A program made the translations under genes and the position numbers. A stretch of 64,000 nt of DNA, from assembly GCA_910579275.1 (NCBI GenBank), contig CAJTTO010000023.1, positions 1 through 64,000 of the forward strand. The letters run 5' to 3'. The notes under the pieces were generated by a model. It was not told the origin of the DNA and searched no databases. It saw nothing but the letters and a program-made list of their open reading frames with translations. The DNA comes from an uncultured Lachnospiraceae bacterium (GTDB taxonomy: Bacteria > Bacillota > Clostridia > Lachnospirales > Lachnospiraceae). Positions 1-7,887 of this stretch are shown here, one piece after another; position 1 is the first letter of the stretch, and every line of letters begins with the position of its first letter.

Positions 1-3
1 CAT
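1..3 (-). CDS. Start codon of a gene running off the left edge
   Basis: The first three bases are CAT, a minus-strand ATG. CCTCC at 9-13 reads GGAGG on the minus strand, five bases upstream, which is a good ribosome binding site. Only the start codon lies inside the window, so the product cannot be named. Confidence 0.5.
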
Positions 4-87
4 TTTTTCCTCCTTTTTCAATGCGTGGGAAGTGGCAGCCTACTTTTCGCAAAAGCATACTTTAACGAATAGTTGATGCCTGTTCAA

Positions 88-115
88 AAGAACCCACCTT
101 AGATTGTGGGTTCTT
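88..115 (-). terminator. Hairpin terminator after the AI-2E family gene
   Basis: Perfect 10-bp arms AAGAACCCAC (88-97) and GTGGGTTCTT (106-115) with an 8-base loop lie just past the stop codon of the gene ending at 120. The minus-strand tail (TTTGAACA) is only weakly U-rich, so termination efficiency is uncertain. Confidence 0.6.
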
Positions 116-119
116 AGAA

Positions 120-1532
120 TCATTTTAAATCGTCTTCCTGATTGTCCTTTGTTTTGTTATCGTTATTTTTGTTTTCATTTTCTTTACCGGAGCTTGAAGC
201 TTCATGTCCCTTAACCAGAATTTTCGTAATCTGTGCAAATGGTTTTTTGTCTTTTGAGGAAAATTCCACATATTCCTTCGAGCTGGTATCAATATATAAA
301 AGCCTTAAATATTTTCCGGTCTCCGAAGATAGATTTTTGGATGTCAACCGTGTTTCTATTAATGACTTCATAAATGCAAACAAAATTGCAAATATCGGAA
401 CGCCAACGATCATTCCCAATATGCCCCATAAGCCACCGAATAACGTAATGGAAAAGATAACCCAGAAACTTGATAATCCAGTTGAGCTTCCAAGTATCTT
501 TGGTCCTATAATGTTTCCGTCAACCTGCTGAAGTATGATTACAAAAATTACAAAATAAAGAGCCTGCAGCGGATCGATAAAAAGGATTAACAATGTAGAC
601 GGAATGGCTCCTAAAAATGGCCCAAAAAACGGAATAATGTTTGTAACACCAATAATAACACTAATTAAGACACAAAACGGTGTTCCAAGGATACTAGTCA
701 CTGCAAAACAAATCACGCCGATAATGATAGAGTCCAATATTTTTCCCACAAAAAATCCGCCAAAAGTCTTGTGTGCAAAACGCACATTGCTGATAAAACG
801 GTTTGCGCGGTTGACGGAGCAAAACGCATATACTATTTTTTTTGCCTGCGCCGCAAATAATTCCTTGCTTGCCAATAAGTAAATTGAAATAATAAAACCA
901 ATAACTAAATTCCAGGCTTCTTTAAATATAGAATAAACACTCATGGAAACAGATGTTATCACATTGACCAGACCGTTTAACTGTGACAGCATTTTTGTGA
1001 CATCATTAAAACTGTTTAATTGTGGCATCACTTTTGTATTAATCAATGTTGTAAAGTCCATGGAAGACTGATTGATAAAATCCATGACACTTTTTTGAAA
1101 TTCCGGATTGTCATTTAACAGTTTGGAAATCCATAAGCCCATTGTATTAATGTAGCTGGGAAATTGCTCCAGAATAATGCGAATGCTGTTTGCAATCTGT
1201 GGAATTACGATTGAGAAAAAACTTCCTACTGCCCATAAAACAAGTACATCCGTGATAATAATTGAAAGAAATCTTTTTTGACTTTTCTTCTCTCCTTTTT
1301 TTAGAAATTCAAAAATTGGAGTTGTTATAGTGCGCTCTGTCGCATTTACAATCGGTGCAAGCAAGTATGCAAGAATAAACCCATCAATTATTGGCATTAA
1401 AATAACAAAAAAGTTCTTGATGGTTAAGGACAAACTAGAAAGATGGAAAATTACATAATAACTTGCAAATCCTCCCAGAATCACTAAAAATGCCGTAAGC
1501 CCCCATTTCACATAGGTCTTATTATCTTTCAT
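120..1532 (-). CDS. AI-2E family transporter-like membrane protein
   Basis: A 470-residue polytopic membrane protein of the AI-2E_transport family (PF01594). The N-terminal two thirds carry about eight hydrophobic segments, including the family's paired C-terminal helices with conserved Gly/Pro (around IPFFGPFLGAIPS and GPKILGSSTGL). The last 60 or so residues form a hydrophilic Lys/Asn/Asp-rich cytoplasmic tail. Characterised relatives export autoinducer-2 (TqsA) or exchange Na+/H+; most family members have no known substrate, so transport of AI-2 is not implied. AGGAGAG lies about ten bases before the ATG. The gene stands alone, with a hairpin terminator downstream and an A/T-rich upstream region containing TATAAT-like boxes. 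Confidence 0.85.
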   Translation of the reverse strand: MKDNKTYVKWGLTAFLVILGGFASYYVIFHLSSLSLTIKNFFVILMPIIDGFILAYLLAPIVNATERTITTPIFEFLKKGEKKSQKRFLSIIITDVLVLWAVGSFFSIVIPQIANSIRIILEQFPSYINTMGLWISKLLNDNPEFQKSVMDFINQSSMDFTTLINTKVMPQLNSFNDVTKMLSQLNGLVNVITSVSMSVYSIFKEAWNLVIGFIISIYLLASKELFAAQAKKIVYAFCSVNRANRFISNVRFAHKTFGGFFVGKILDSIIIGVICFAVTSILGTPFCVLISVIIGVTNIIPFFGPFLGAIPSTLLILFIDPLQALYFVIFVIILQQVDGNIIGPKILGSSTGLSSFWVIFSITLFGGLWGILGMIVGVPIFAILFAFMKSLIETRLTSKNLSSETGKYLRLLYIDTSSKEYVEFSSKDKKPFAQITKILVKGHEASSSGKENENKNNDNKTKDNQEDDLK

Positions 1533-1666
1533 TTGTTGACTACTCTCCTATCTTTTATAAATATTGTATTGGAATTATATAGAATATGGTATAAAATAAT
1601 TATAGCATATTATCTCTGATATTTATACAAAACTTTTAATAAATTCAGTATATTCATATCGTTTTT

Positions 1667-1728
1667 GTTACAATTCACACCCATGCCAGTTTTTATTAGC
1701 ATACAAGCTATTGAGGGTGAATGATAAC
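1667..1728. repeat. Stem-loop repeat, family C copy 1
   Basis: GTTACAATTCACACCC (1667-1682) pairs with GGGTGAATGATAAC (1715-1728) apart from a two-base bulge, giving a long stem around a 32-base loop. The same 16-base left arm recurs exactly at 57405-57420, so this is a dispersed element and not a unique hairpin. Confidence 0.55.
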
Positions 1729-1859
1729 AGATTTTACACACAAAATGCCAAAAGGCAAGCATTTGGGCGCATGATTCCCACTACTTTGGTGGACGTCTGA
1801 ACAGTAACTCGCATTTTTCACGTACGCTTGAACCGCAAAAGGCGGTATGGAGGATCGAA
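1729..1859 (+). promoter_or_regulatory. Structured leader upstream of the tyrosine recombinase
   Basis: This stretch contains no gene. It holds three short hairpins in series: AATGC/GCATT around GCC-AAAA-GGC (1744-1763), CCAC/GTGG (1778-1792) and CCGC/GCGG (1833-1845). The last sits directly before the ribosome binding site (GGAGG at about 1850) and could influence access to it. No clear promoter consensus was recognised. A regulatory role is inference. Confidence 0.35.
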
Positions 1860-2921
1860 ATGGAAAAGACAAATAAAACAACCTACCATGACGAAGTTAA
1901 CAAAAAAAACATTGTGCACCTAAGGGAACTGCTCGATACGCTTCCGCCATTTTGCGGGCAGTATTTTAGAGGGATGCAGGAATATACATCAAGCCGGACA
2001 CGTGTTGCCTATGCATATGATATCCGAGTTTTTTTTGAATACCTGCATGACAGCAACCCTATTTTCAAAAAAAAGCCAATTAAAGAATACCGGCTTGAAA
2101 TTCTTGACGAGATTACGAGGATGGATATTGAAGAATATCTGGAACACTGTACATATTACACCAAAGATGGCAAGGAATACATGAATGATGAAAGAGGAAA
2201 GGCAAGAAAGCTAGCCTCATTAAGAAGTTTTTATAACTATTTTTTCAGGAACGAAATGATAGAAAAAAACCCTGCCGCTCTCGTAAAAATGCCCAAACTA
2301 CATGATAAGGAAATTACACGTCTGGATCCTGATGAGGTTGCGATATTGCTGGATATCGTTGAAACAGGTGAAAAACTGACAAAAAAACAGCTGCAGTATC
2401 ATCAGAAAAATAAAATACGGGATGTTGCACTTTTGACACTAATGCTCGGAACCGGAATACGTGTATCAGAATGTGTTGGTATTGATATTCAGGACATTGA
2501 TTTCAAAAATAACGGAATAAAGGTACGCCGCAAAGGCGGATATGAAGCGGTTATATACTTTGGTGAGGAAGTAGAGCTTGCACTTCTCGATTACCTTGAG
2601 CAGCGTTCAAATATGGTGCCTGCCCAAGGACATGAGGATGCATTATTTCTCTCAATGCAAAATAAACGAATCACAGTGCGCGCTGTAGAAAATCTTGTCA
2701 AAAAATATGCTTCCATGGTTACATCTCTAAAGAAGATAACACCGCATAAATTGAGAAGCACTTATGGCACAACTCTTTACAGGGAAACCGGAGATATTTA
2801 TCTTGTGGCGGATGTACTGGGGCATAAGGATGTAAATACTACCCGAAAACATTATGCGGCACTCGAAGAAAACAGACGCCGTCAGGCTGCCAAAGCTGTC
2901 ACTTTGAGAGAAAAACGCTAA
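1860..2921 (+). CDS. Tyrosine recombinase (XerC/XerD-like integrase)
   Basis: A 353-residue tyrosine recombinase. The N-terminal half is a SAM-like core-binding domain (about residues 25-140) and the C-terminal half is the catalytic domain. The catalytic set is visible: Arg201 (GTGIRVSE), the beta-hairpin Lys (RRKGG), His296-x-x-Arg299 (HKLR), His322 (LGHKD) and nucleophile Tyr332 (KHYAAL). It is longer than typical XerC/XerD (about 300 residues) because of an extended N-terminus and an insert near residue 165-180. GGAGG precedes the ATG. There are no phage or transposon genes nearby, which favours a housekeeping or orphan recombinase. The gene is flanked by inverted repeats on both sides. 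Substrate site unknown. Confidence 0.85.
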   Translation: MEKTNKTTYHDEVNKKNIVHLRELLDTLPPFCGQYFRGMQEYTSSRTRVAYAYDIRVFFEYLHDSNPIFKKKPIKEYRLEILDEITRMDIEEYLEHCTYYTKDGKEYMNDERGKARKLASLRSFYNYFFRNEMIEKNPAALVKMPKLHDKEITRLDPDEVAILLDIVETGEKLTKKQLQYHQKNKIRDVALLTLMLGTGIRVSECVGIDIQDIDFKNNGIKVRRKGGYEAVIYFGEEVELALLDYLEQRSNMVPAQGHEDALFLSMQNKRITVRAVENLVKKYASMVTSLKKITPHKLRSTYGTTLYRETGDIYLVADVLGHKDVNTTRKHYAALEENRRRQAAKAVTLREKR

Positions 2922-2934
2922 AACTCCATCCGGT

Positions 2935-3069
2935 CAGAAATTAGGCGTCCATAAACCGCTTGTTTCGCACCATTGAATCATTAAAATTTCTAGACGATGC
3001 CCACCACATCACCGTCGATATTTTGTCTATCACTAGTGCGCCCCATGCAGCTCACAACGCTAATTTCTG
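2935..3069. repeat. Inverted repeat pair downstream of the recombinase
   Basis: CAGAAATTAGGCGT (2935-2948) and ACGCTAATTTCTG (3057-3069) are inverted copies differing by one base deletion, about 110 bases apart. The intervening DNA has no gene. Next to a tyrosine recombinase such a pair could be an invertible segment, a small non-autonomous element or simply a long stem; the sequence alone does not decide. Confidence 0.45.
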
Positions 3070-3082
3070 TCTGTATGTAAAC

Positions 3083-3199
3083 TAGAGAGCGTGTTTGAAA
3101 TTTGTACCAAATGAAGGGCGCAAAAGGTACAAAGGACATTGCAAATATCATGCAAATCGAGACAATAGATAACGGGAAGATTTTTCAAACACGCTCCTT
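3083..3199. repeat. Family B repeat, complete hairpin copy
   Basis: GAGCGTGTTTGAAA (3087-3100) and TTTCAAACACGCTC (3183-3196) are perfect 14-bp inverted arms preceded by CTAG. Inside, TTTGTACC (3101-3108) pairs with GGTACAAA (3126-3133). Single-arm copies of the same end sequence occur at 32662, 33930, 47229, 59020 and, inverted, 24261. No coding capacity. Confidence 0.6.
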
Positions 3200-3257
3200 C
3201 CTCTTCATTGGGGGCAAATATCCGCACAAGATGGAAAAATCTTTTTTCATATAGGTA

Positions 3258-3632
3258 TTAGTTTGCCTTAAATTCCGCAGAGTAATATGGAATAATAATA
3301 TAACTTCCCGCAACGATATTATCTGACGCCAATGAATTTATTTTTTTCACTTCTGCCACATATTCGCCGGTGTTTTTAAAATACTTTTCATCTACATGAT
3401 TCTGCGCAATGGACCATAATGTATCACCCTTTGCAACTTCTATACTTTTATAGTATTTGTAGGTTGGCTGGTGTTCCATATCGTTCGCTTCCGTCGAGAA
3501 AGAAATTAGAAATATTGATATCGTAATCCCCAGCAATAATGAAAATGTTAAGGCTGTATAATTACGTCGTACCTGCTTCATACGCCGTTGTCTGTTTATA
3601 AGTGCCCTAGTTGCATACGGTATGTTACTCAT
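3258..3632 (-). CDS. yneA: YneA-like SOS cell-division inhibitor with LysM domain
   Basis: A 124-residue protein with one N-terminal transmembrane segment (about residues 25-45) followed by an extracytoplasmic LysM domain (about 60-108; GDTLWSIAQNH motif and IIIPY end). The start at 3632 is chosen because AAAGGAG lies just upstream; a longer frame exists but has no binding site. It is divergent to lexA, as in Bacillus, where YneA delays division during the SOS response. Its promoter is near-perfect (TTGACA 3734-3739, 17 bp, TATAAT 3711-3716) and one LexA-type box lies between the hexamers while another lies just downstream. Function as division inhibitor is inferred from architecture and context; LysM proteins are otherwise generic. 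Confidence 0.75.
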   Translation of the reverse strand: MSNIPYATRALINRQRRMKQVRRNYTALTFSLLLGITISIFLISFSTEANDMEHQPTYKYYKSIEVAKGDTLWSIAQNHVDEKYFKNTGEYVAEVKKINSLASDNIVAGSYIIIPYYSAEFKAN

Positions 3633-3690
3633 AATACATTTCTCCTTTAATTTTTGATGAATAAAGAACAAATTTTCCAAACAATTATTC

Positions 3691-3785
3691 CGAACAGCTG
3701 TTTTAATACGATTATACGGAGCGAATGTCTGTTTGTCAATAGTTTTTCATCAAATTTACGAACAATTTTTCGGAATATACGTTTG
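3691..3785. promoter_or_regulatory. SOS control region: four candidate LexA boxes and two divergent promoters
   Basis: Against the Firmicutes LexA consensus CGAAC-N4-GTTYG, the region holds CGAACAGCTGTTTT (3691-3704, 9 of 10), CGAATGTCTGTTTG (3722-3735, 9 of 10), CGAACAATTTTTCG (3759-3772, 9 of 10) and GGAATATACGTTTG (3772-3785, 8 of 10). The first two overlap the yneA promoter (-35 3734-3739, -10 3711-3716). The last two sit at the lexA promoter (TTGCAC 3783-3788, 17 bp, TATGAT 3806-3811). The arrangement predicts co-repression of both genes by LexA. Confidence 0.75.
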
Positions 3786-3832
3786 CACTTTTTATAGATA
3801 TGTGTTATGATAGAAAAAAGGAGGCATGAAAT

Positions 3833-4450
3833 ATGGCATATGGAAAAATAACAAACAAGCAAAAAGAAATTTTAGAATTTATTAAGGCAGAGATACTCAG
3901 AAAGGGTTATCCGCCCTCAGTCAGGGAGATTTGCGAAGCTGTCAGCCTGAAATCTACATCTTCTGTCCATTCACATCTTGAGACACTTGAAAAAAATGGT
4001 TACATTAGAAGGGATCCGACAAAACCCCGCGCTATAGAGATTATGGATGACAGTTTCCAGATGGTACGGCATGATATGACAAGCATTCCTATCATCGGCA
4101 CTGTTGCAGCGGGAACGCCGATTCTCGCCGAGCAGAATATTGAAGGCTACTTCCCTATTCCTGCCGAGATGGTGCCTTCGGGTGAGTCATTTGTATTGAA
4201 GGTGAAAGGTGACAGTATGATAAATGCCGGTATTTTTAATGACGACCGCATTTTTATCCATGCATGTAATACCGCTGAGAACGGTGATACGGTTGTCGCA
4301 TTGGTGGATGACTCCGCAACCGTTAAAACATATTATAAAGAAAATGGACACTACAGACTTCAGCCAGAAAATGACACAATGGATCCCATTATCTTAGATG
4401 AGGTTGAGATTCTTGGAAAAGTTTATGGTGTTTTTCGTCTGTATCATTAA
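3833..4450 (+). CDS. lexA: LexA SOS repressor / self-cleaving protease
   Basis: A 205-residue LexA. The N-terminal winged helix-turn-helix (residues 1-70) includes the PPSVREI and SSVHSHLETLEKNGYI recognition segments. The C-terminal S24 latent protease has the scissile Ala93-Gly94 bond, catalytic Ser128 (GDSM) and Lys165 (TVKTYY). RecA filaments on single-stranded DNA trigger self-cleavage and release the SOS regulon. AAGGAGG precedes the ATG by nine bases. Divergent from the yneA-like gene with candidate LexA boxes between them, consistent with autoregulation. All key residues are intact and the length is normal. Confidence 0.97.
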   Translation: MAYGKITNKQKEILEFIKAEILRKGYPPSVREICEAVSLKSTSSVHSHLETLEKNGYIRRDPTKPRAIEIMDDSFQMVRHDMTSIPIIGTVAAGTPILAEQNIEGYFPIPAEMVPSGESFVLKVKGDSMINAGIFNDDRIFIHACNTAENGDTVVALVDDSATVKTYYKENGHYRLQPENDTMDPIILDEVEILGKVYGVFRLYH

Positions 4451-4471
4451 ATTGTCGCGCTGCTTTTCAAT

Positions 4472-4511
4472 AAAAAACGGTCATGATAATAATATTATCC
4501 GACCGTTTTTT
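4472..4511. terminator. Bidirectional terminator between lexA and rsfS
   Basis: AAAAAACGGTC (4472-4482) and GACCGTTTTTT (4501-4511) form an 11-bp stem with A and T runs on the two sides, so it can serve both convergent genes. It lies 21 bases past the lexA stop and 24 bases past the rsfS stop. Confidence 0.85.
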
Positions 4512-4535
4512 CTGTTTCTAATCCTGTATTTAATT

Positions 4536-4889
4536 TTATATTACGGACTTTGCGTCAACTGTTCTTCCATCTCTCCACATACGTTCCAGATCATAAAAGC
4601 CACGGCTTTCTTTGTCAAATATATGGACAAGAATATCATTGTAGTCAAGAAGTACCCAGTTTGCTGTATTGTACCCTTCAATATTTTTAGGTCGAATTCC
4701 ATTGGCAGCAAGTTTTTCTTCTACATTGTCAGATAATGCCTGAATCTGGCTCCTGTTGCCGCCGTTTGTTATAACAAAATAGTCGGCGATTGTTGATATC
4801 TCGTGAATATCAATCAGCTGGATATCTTCTGCTTTTTTATCCTCAAGCGCGTCTACAATCGTTTTTAAAGTATCATTTATATTATTCAA
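4536..4889 (-). CDS. rsfS: Ribosome silencing factor RsfS
   Basis: A 117-residue RsfS/YbeB/Iojap protein. The single alpha-beta domain has the family segments DIQLIDIHEISTIADYFVITNG and a tryptophan-rich stretch near residue 85 (ANWVLLDYNDILVHIF). RsfS binds ribosomal protein L14 and blocks joining of the ribosomal subunits during starvation. It is the last gene of a run with yqeK and nadD, overlapping yqeK by four bases, the usual Firmicutes order. Full length. Confidence 0.95.
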   Translation of the reverse strand: MNNINDTLKTIVDALEDKKAEDIQLIDIHEISTIADYFVITNGGNRSQIQALSDNVEEKLAANGIRPKNIEGYNTANWVLLDYNDILVHIFDKESRGFYDLERMWRDGRTVDAKSVI

Positions 4890-5494
4890 GCTAAGTTTCC
4901 TCCTTTATATGTAGTTGTATTTACACTTACATAACTGTCATAAGTTATCTGCGTCATTTTGTCCATTGGATTACCCTTTTCCTCAAGGAACTTCAAAGTA
5001 TTTGACAATATCTTTTCCATTGCCTTGTCTATGTCAATAAAAGCAAGTTGACGAATGAAATCCAATTCCGGAATTGGGTTTCGGGAGGGCTCTATATAAT
5101 CCGCTATAAATATTATTTTTTCAAGAAGTGACATTTCCGGTCGTCCGGTCGTGTGCCAGGTTATTGCCTGAAGAATATCTTCGTCCTGTATATTAAACTT
5201 CTTTTGGGCGATATAAGCTCCCACTTTTCCATGTAAAAGATATGGATGGCTGCCTTCAAAGTCACTGCATGGAATATTGTTTTTCTCGCAAATTTTTATC
5301 TTTTTGTCATTATCCATGCATTTTGCACAATCGTGAAGTAATCCGGCGATTTCGGCGCGCTTTATAAAATCAGAGTTATCGGTGTCAGGATTATATCTCA
5401 TTGCCATAGCCACAGCAGTGTATGCTACCCCGAGAGTATGTTGATATCGTTCCTTGGTCAAATGTTTCTTTAAATACTTCTTAATTTTCTTCAT
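4886..5494 (-). CDS. yqeK: HD-domain hydrolase YqeK (symmetrical Ap4A hydrolase type)
   Basis: A 202-residue HD-superfamily protein of the YqeK family. Metal ligands are visible as H18 (RYQHTLGVA), the HD pair in GLLHDCAK and H81 near LLHGKVGAY, with the late helix ADYIEPSR typical of the family. Characterised YqeK proteins cleave diadenosine tetraphosphate symmetrically to ADP. It overlaps nadD by 14 bases and rsfS by four, so the three genes are translationally coupled. No anomalies. Confidence 0.93.
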   Translation of the reverse strand: MKKIKKYLKKHLTKERYQHTLGVAYTAVAMAMRYNPDTDNSDFIKRAEIAGLLHDCAKCMDNDKKIKICEKNNIPCSDFEGSHPYLLHGKVGAYIAQKKFNIQDEDILQAITWHTTGRPEMSLLEKIIFIADYIEPSRNPIPELDFIRQLAFIDIDKAMEKILSNTLKFLEEKGNPMDKMTQITYDSYVSVNTTTYKGGNLA

Positions 5495-6092
5495 GATACA
5501 AACACTCCTCCTTTATATATTCTGCAACTTTTAAAGGGACATATTCCACAATCGGCAACTTGTTCATGACTTTCTTCCGGATGTCAGAAGACGATATTTC
5601 AATCTTTGGCATATTCAGGTACATAATATCCGCCCCCAATTGAGACAGACTACGACCTTTTTCTTGAATTGCATCAAAATCATAGTCATCTCTTACTGCA
5701 CACACCAAAGTACATAACGAAAATATTCGTTCCGGATAACGCCATTGTTCTATTTGGAACAAGGAATCGGCACCCATAATAAAATAGTACTGTGTATCAG
5801 GATTATTACTTGTCAGTATTTCCAATGTCTCACAAGTATAAGTATTACCTGATTTTTGAACTTCAATTAAGGATAACTCAAAATCAGGATTATCCTTAAT
5901 CGCCAAATGTACCATGTCTGCTCTTTTTTGTGGATCCAGAACATTTTTTTTCATGTATGAAATACCGCTGGGCATAAATAGAACCTTGTCCAGCCCGATT
6001 TGTTTCTGTGCGCATTGGGCTAACGTAAGGTGACCATTATGAATGGGATTAAAAGTGCCTCCCATAATACCGACCTTTTTGACATTTTTCAT
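5481..6092 (-). CDS. nadD: Nicotinate-nucleotide adenylyltransferase NadD
   Basis: A 203-residue NadD that transfers AMP from ATP to nicotinate mononucleotide, making deamido-NAD in NAD synthesis. The nucleotidyltransferase motif GGTFNPIHNGHL is at residues 11-22 and the C-terminal ATP-binding motif SSSDIRKK is near residue 168. GGAGG lies shortly before the ATG. First gene of the nadD-yqeK-rsfS group; yhbY and obg lie upstream on the same strand, so transcription may continue from them. Confidence 0.95.
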   Translation of the reverse strand: MKNVKKVGIMGGTFNPIHNGHLTLAQCAQKQIGLDKVLFMPSGISYMKKNVLDPQKRADMVHLAIKDNPDFELSLIEVQKSGNTYTCETLEILTSNNPDTQYYFIMGADSLFQIEQWRYPERIFSLCTLVCAVRDDYDFDAIQEKGRSLSQLGADIMYLNMPKIEISSSDIRKKVMNKLPIVEYVPLKVAEYIKEECLYHEEN

Positions 6093-6148
6093 GGAATACC
6101 TCCATTACTTATCCTACTTACTTGAAATAGAAAACCGTGACATCACTT

Positions 6149-6439
6149 TTATTTCGGCAAAACTATTTTGGGATTGTCCTTAAAAGGTTTGTACAGGACA
6201 ATCTTTTTTCCAATAACCTGAACAACTTGTGAATGTGTCCGCTCCGCAACTACATTTGCTATTTCTTTAGGATCATCAATACAGTTTTTTAATACAGCTA
6301 TTTTCACAAGTTCATGTGTATTATAGACTTCTGAAATTGCGTCAACAATTTCTGGCGTTACAGATGATTTTCCTATATGAAACAGCGGTTCTAAATTCAT
6401 TGCCAGCCCCTTTAAGTAAGCTCTTTGTTTACTTGTCAT
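6149..6439 (-). CDS. yhbY: YhbY family RNA-binding (CRM domain) protein
   Basis: A 96-residue CRM-domain protein (PF01985) starting MTSKQRAYLKGLAMNLEPLFHIG, with the GKSSVTPEI segment and a terminal beta strand. Family members associate with the pre-50S ribosomal subunit. The start at 6439 is preferred because it gives the family's normal length and has AAAGGAAA upstream. An in-frame ATG at 6505 would add 22 atypical residues and overlap the end of obg by 32 bases. The neighbours obg, nadD and rsfS are the standard company. Confidence 0.9.
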   Translation of the reverse strand: MTSKQRAYLKGLAMNLEPLFHIGKSSVTPEIVDAISEVYNTHELVKIAVLKNCIDDPKEIANVVAERTHSQVVQVIGKKIVLYKPFKDNPKIVLPK

Positions 6440-6473
6440 ACGTTGTGTGTTTCCTTTCTTTTCGTGTTTTTCT

Positions 6474-7763
6474 TTACTCTTTGTAATAGCTGAATGCAAG
6501 ACCATACATTCGCACAGTGTCGCCCTCCTGAATCCCTAACGCTTCTAATTCATCCAGAATTTCATTATCCTTGAGGAACTTCTGAAAAAACTGAAAACCG
6601 CGTTCTGATTCAAGGTTTGTATAGCCGAGCATCTTTTCAATGCGTGGTCCTTCCACGATGTATTCGTTTTTCTTTGCATCAAATTCTACAGTATATGGCT
6701 CATTTCCTACGACAATATCCGTGTCAGGATTGAACTCTGATTCGAAAACCGTAGGCGGTTCATTGATCTGTAAAAGAAGTTCGTTCACATAATAGAGTAA
6801 TTCTTTTAACCCTTGACCTGATACAGCAGATATCGGAAAGACCTTTATTCCTTTTGGCTCAAACTCATCACGTATTTTTTGAATGGGGTTTTCCTCCCCA
6901 TAAATTGCATCAATTTTATTTGCGGCTATGACTTGCGGTCGGTGGACAATGTCGGCGTTATAAGCTTCAAGTTCTTTGTTGATGGCATAAATATCGGCTA
7001 TCGGGTCGCGCCCTTCCGTCGAAGCGGCATCAACAAGATGGATAAGTACTTTTGTGCGCTCAATATGACGCAGGAACTCATGTCCAAGTCCAATCCCCTC
7101 TGAAGCGCCTTCAATGAGTCCCGGAATATCTGCAATGACAAAACCTTTACTTCCATCAAGATCTACCACGCCAAGATTGGGATTTAATGTGGTAAAGTGA
7201 TAATTGGCAATTTTGGGTCTTGCGTTTGTGACACGTGACAAAAGTGTTGATTTTCCAACATTGGGAAATCCGACAAGACCAACATCTGCAATAACCTTCA
7301 ATTCAAGAAATAGATTCAGCTCTTTTGCAGGCTGTCCGGGCTGGGCATATTTGGGAGCCTGCATCGTTGATGTTGCATAATGCTGATTGCCATTACCGCC
7401 TTTTCCGCCGCTTATTATGATCTGTCTGCGATTGCCACTTGACATATCGGCGATAATCTTTCCGGTTTCCAGTTCCTTAATTACGGTTCCTTCCGGTACT
7501 TTGACAATAATATCCGCACCGTTTTTTCCACGACAGTTTTTCTTTCCGCCCTGTTCTCCGTCCTGTGCACAATATTTTCTTATATGGCGAAAATCAGTCA
7601 GAGTGTTCAGTCCTTCATCAACTTCAAATATCACACTGCCGCCATCTCCACCGTCTCCGCCGTCAGGACCGCCGTTCGGTACATACTTTTCGCGCCGGAA
7701 AGAGACATGTCCGTCTCCCCCCTTACCACTCCTGATATATATTTTGGCTCTGTCTGCAAACAT
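6474..7763 (-). CDS. obg: Obg-family GTPase ObgE/CgtA
   Basis: A 429-residue Obg GTPase. In order: glycine-rich Obg fold (residues 1-158, GGDGGDGGS), G domain with G1 GFPNVGKST, G3 DIPGLIEGASEG and G4 ANKID, and a C-terminal OCT domain (about 345-424) that Gram-positive Obg proteins carry. The enzyme binds the 50S subunit and links ribosome maturation to the (p)ppGpp state. Downstream of rpmA, separated from it by a hairpin, and upstream of yhbY. Confidence 0.97.
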   Translation of the reverse strand: MFADRAKIYIRSGKGGDGHVSFRREKYVPNGGPDGGDGGDGGSVIFEVDEGLNTLTDFRHIRKYCAQDGEQGGKKNCRGKNGADIIVKVPEGTVIKELETGKIIADMSSGNRRQIIISGGKGGNGNQHYATSTMQAPKYAQPGQPAKELNLFLELKVIADVGLVGFPNVGKSTLLSRVTNARPKIANYHFTTLNPNLGVVDLDGSKGFVIADIPGLIEGASEGIGLGHEFLRHIERTKVLIHLVDAASTEGRDPIADIYAINKELEAYNADIVHRPQVIAANKIDAIYGEENPIQKIRDEFEPKGIKVFPISAVSGQGLKELLYYVNELLLQINEPPTVFESEFNPDTDIVVGNEPYTVEFDAKKNEYIVEGPRIEKMLGYTNLESERGFQFFQKFLKDNEILDELEALGIQEGDTVRMYGLAFSYYKE

Positions 7764-7841
7764 TTATTTCCAACCTTTCTTTGTTTCGCTGTTTTCATAT
7801 GGTTCTGTGTGGTAAAGAACCTGTATGTCACGTTATATAAA

Positions 7842-7866
7842 AGGCTTCAGGTAAAACCTGAAGCCT
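7842..7866 (-). terminator. Hairpin between rpmA and obg
   Basis: Perfect arms AGGCTTCAGG (7842-7851) and CCTGAAGCCT (7857-7866) with a 5-base loop, 22 bases past the rpmA stop. The minus-strand tail TTTATATAA is moderately U-rich. It likely lowers transcription of obg relative to the ribosomal protein genes. Confidence 0.7.
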
Positions 7867-7887
7867 TAGAGATTCGTAAATATGGTT

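Noticed and set aside
1860..2921. Prophage or integrative element around the tyrosine recombinase
   Set aside because: No phage, conjugation, excisionase or cargo genes flank it; the neighbours are core genes.
2922..3083. Chromosome dif site beside the recombinase
   Set aside because: No sequence near the 28-bp Firmicutes dif consensus was found in the flanks.
6440..6505. Longer start for yhbY
   Set aside because: Would add 22 residues unlike the family, and overlap obg; the ATG at 6439 gives normal length.
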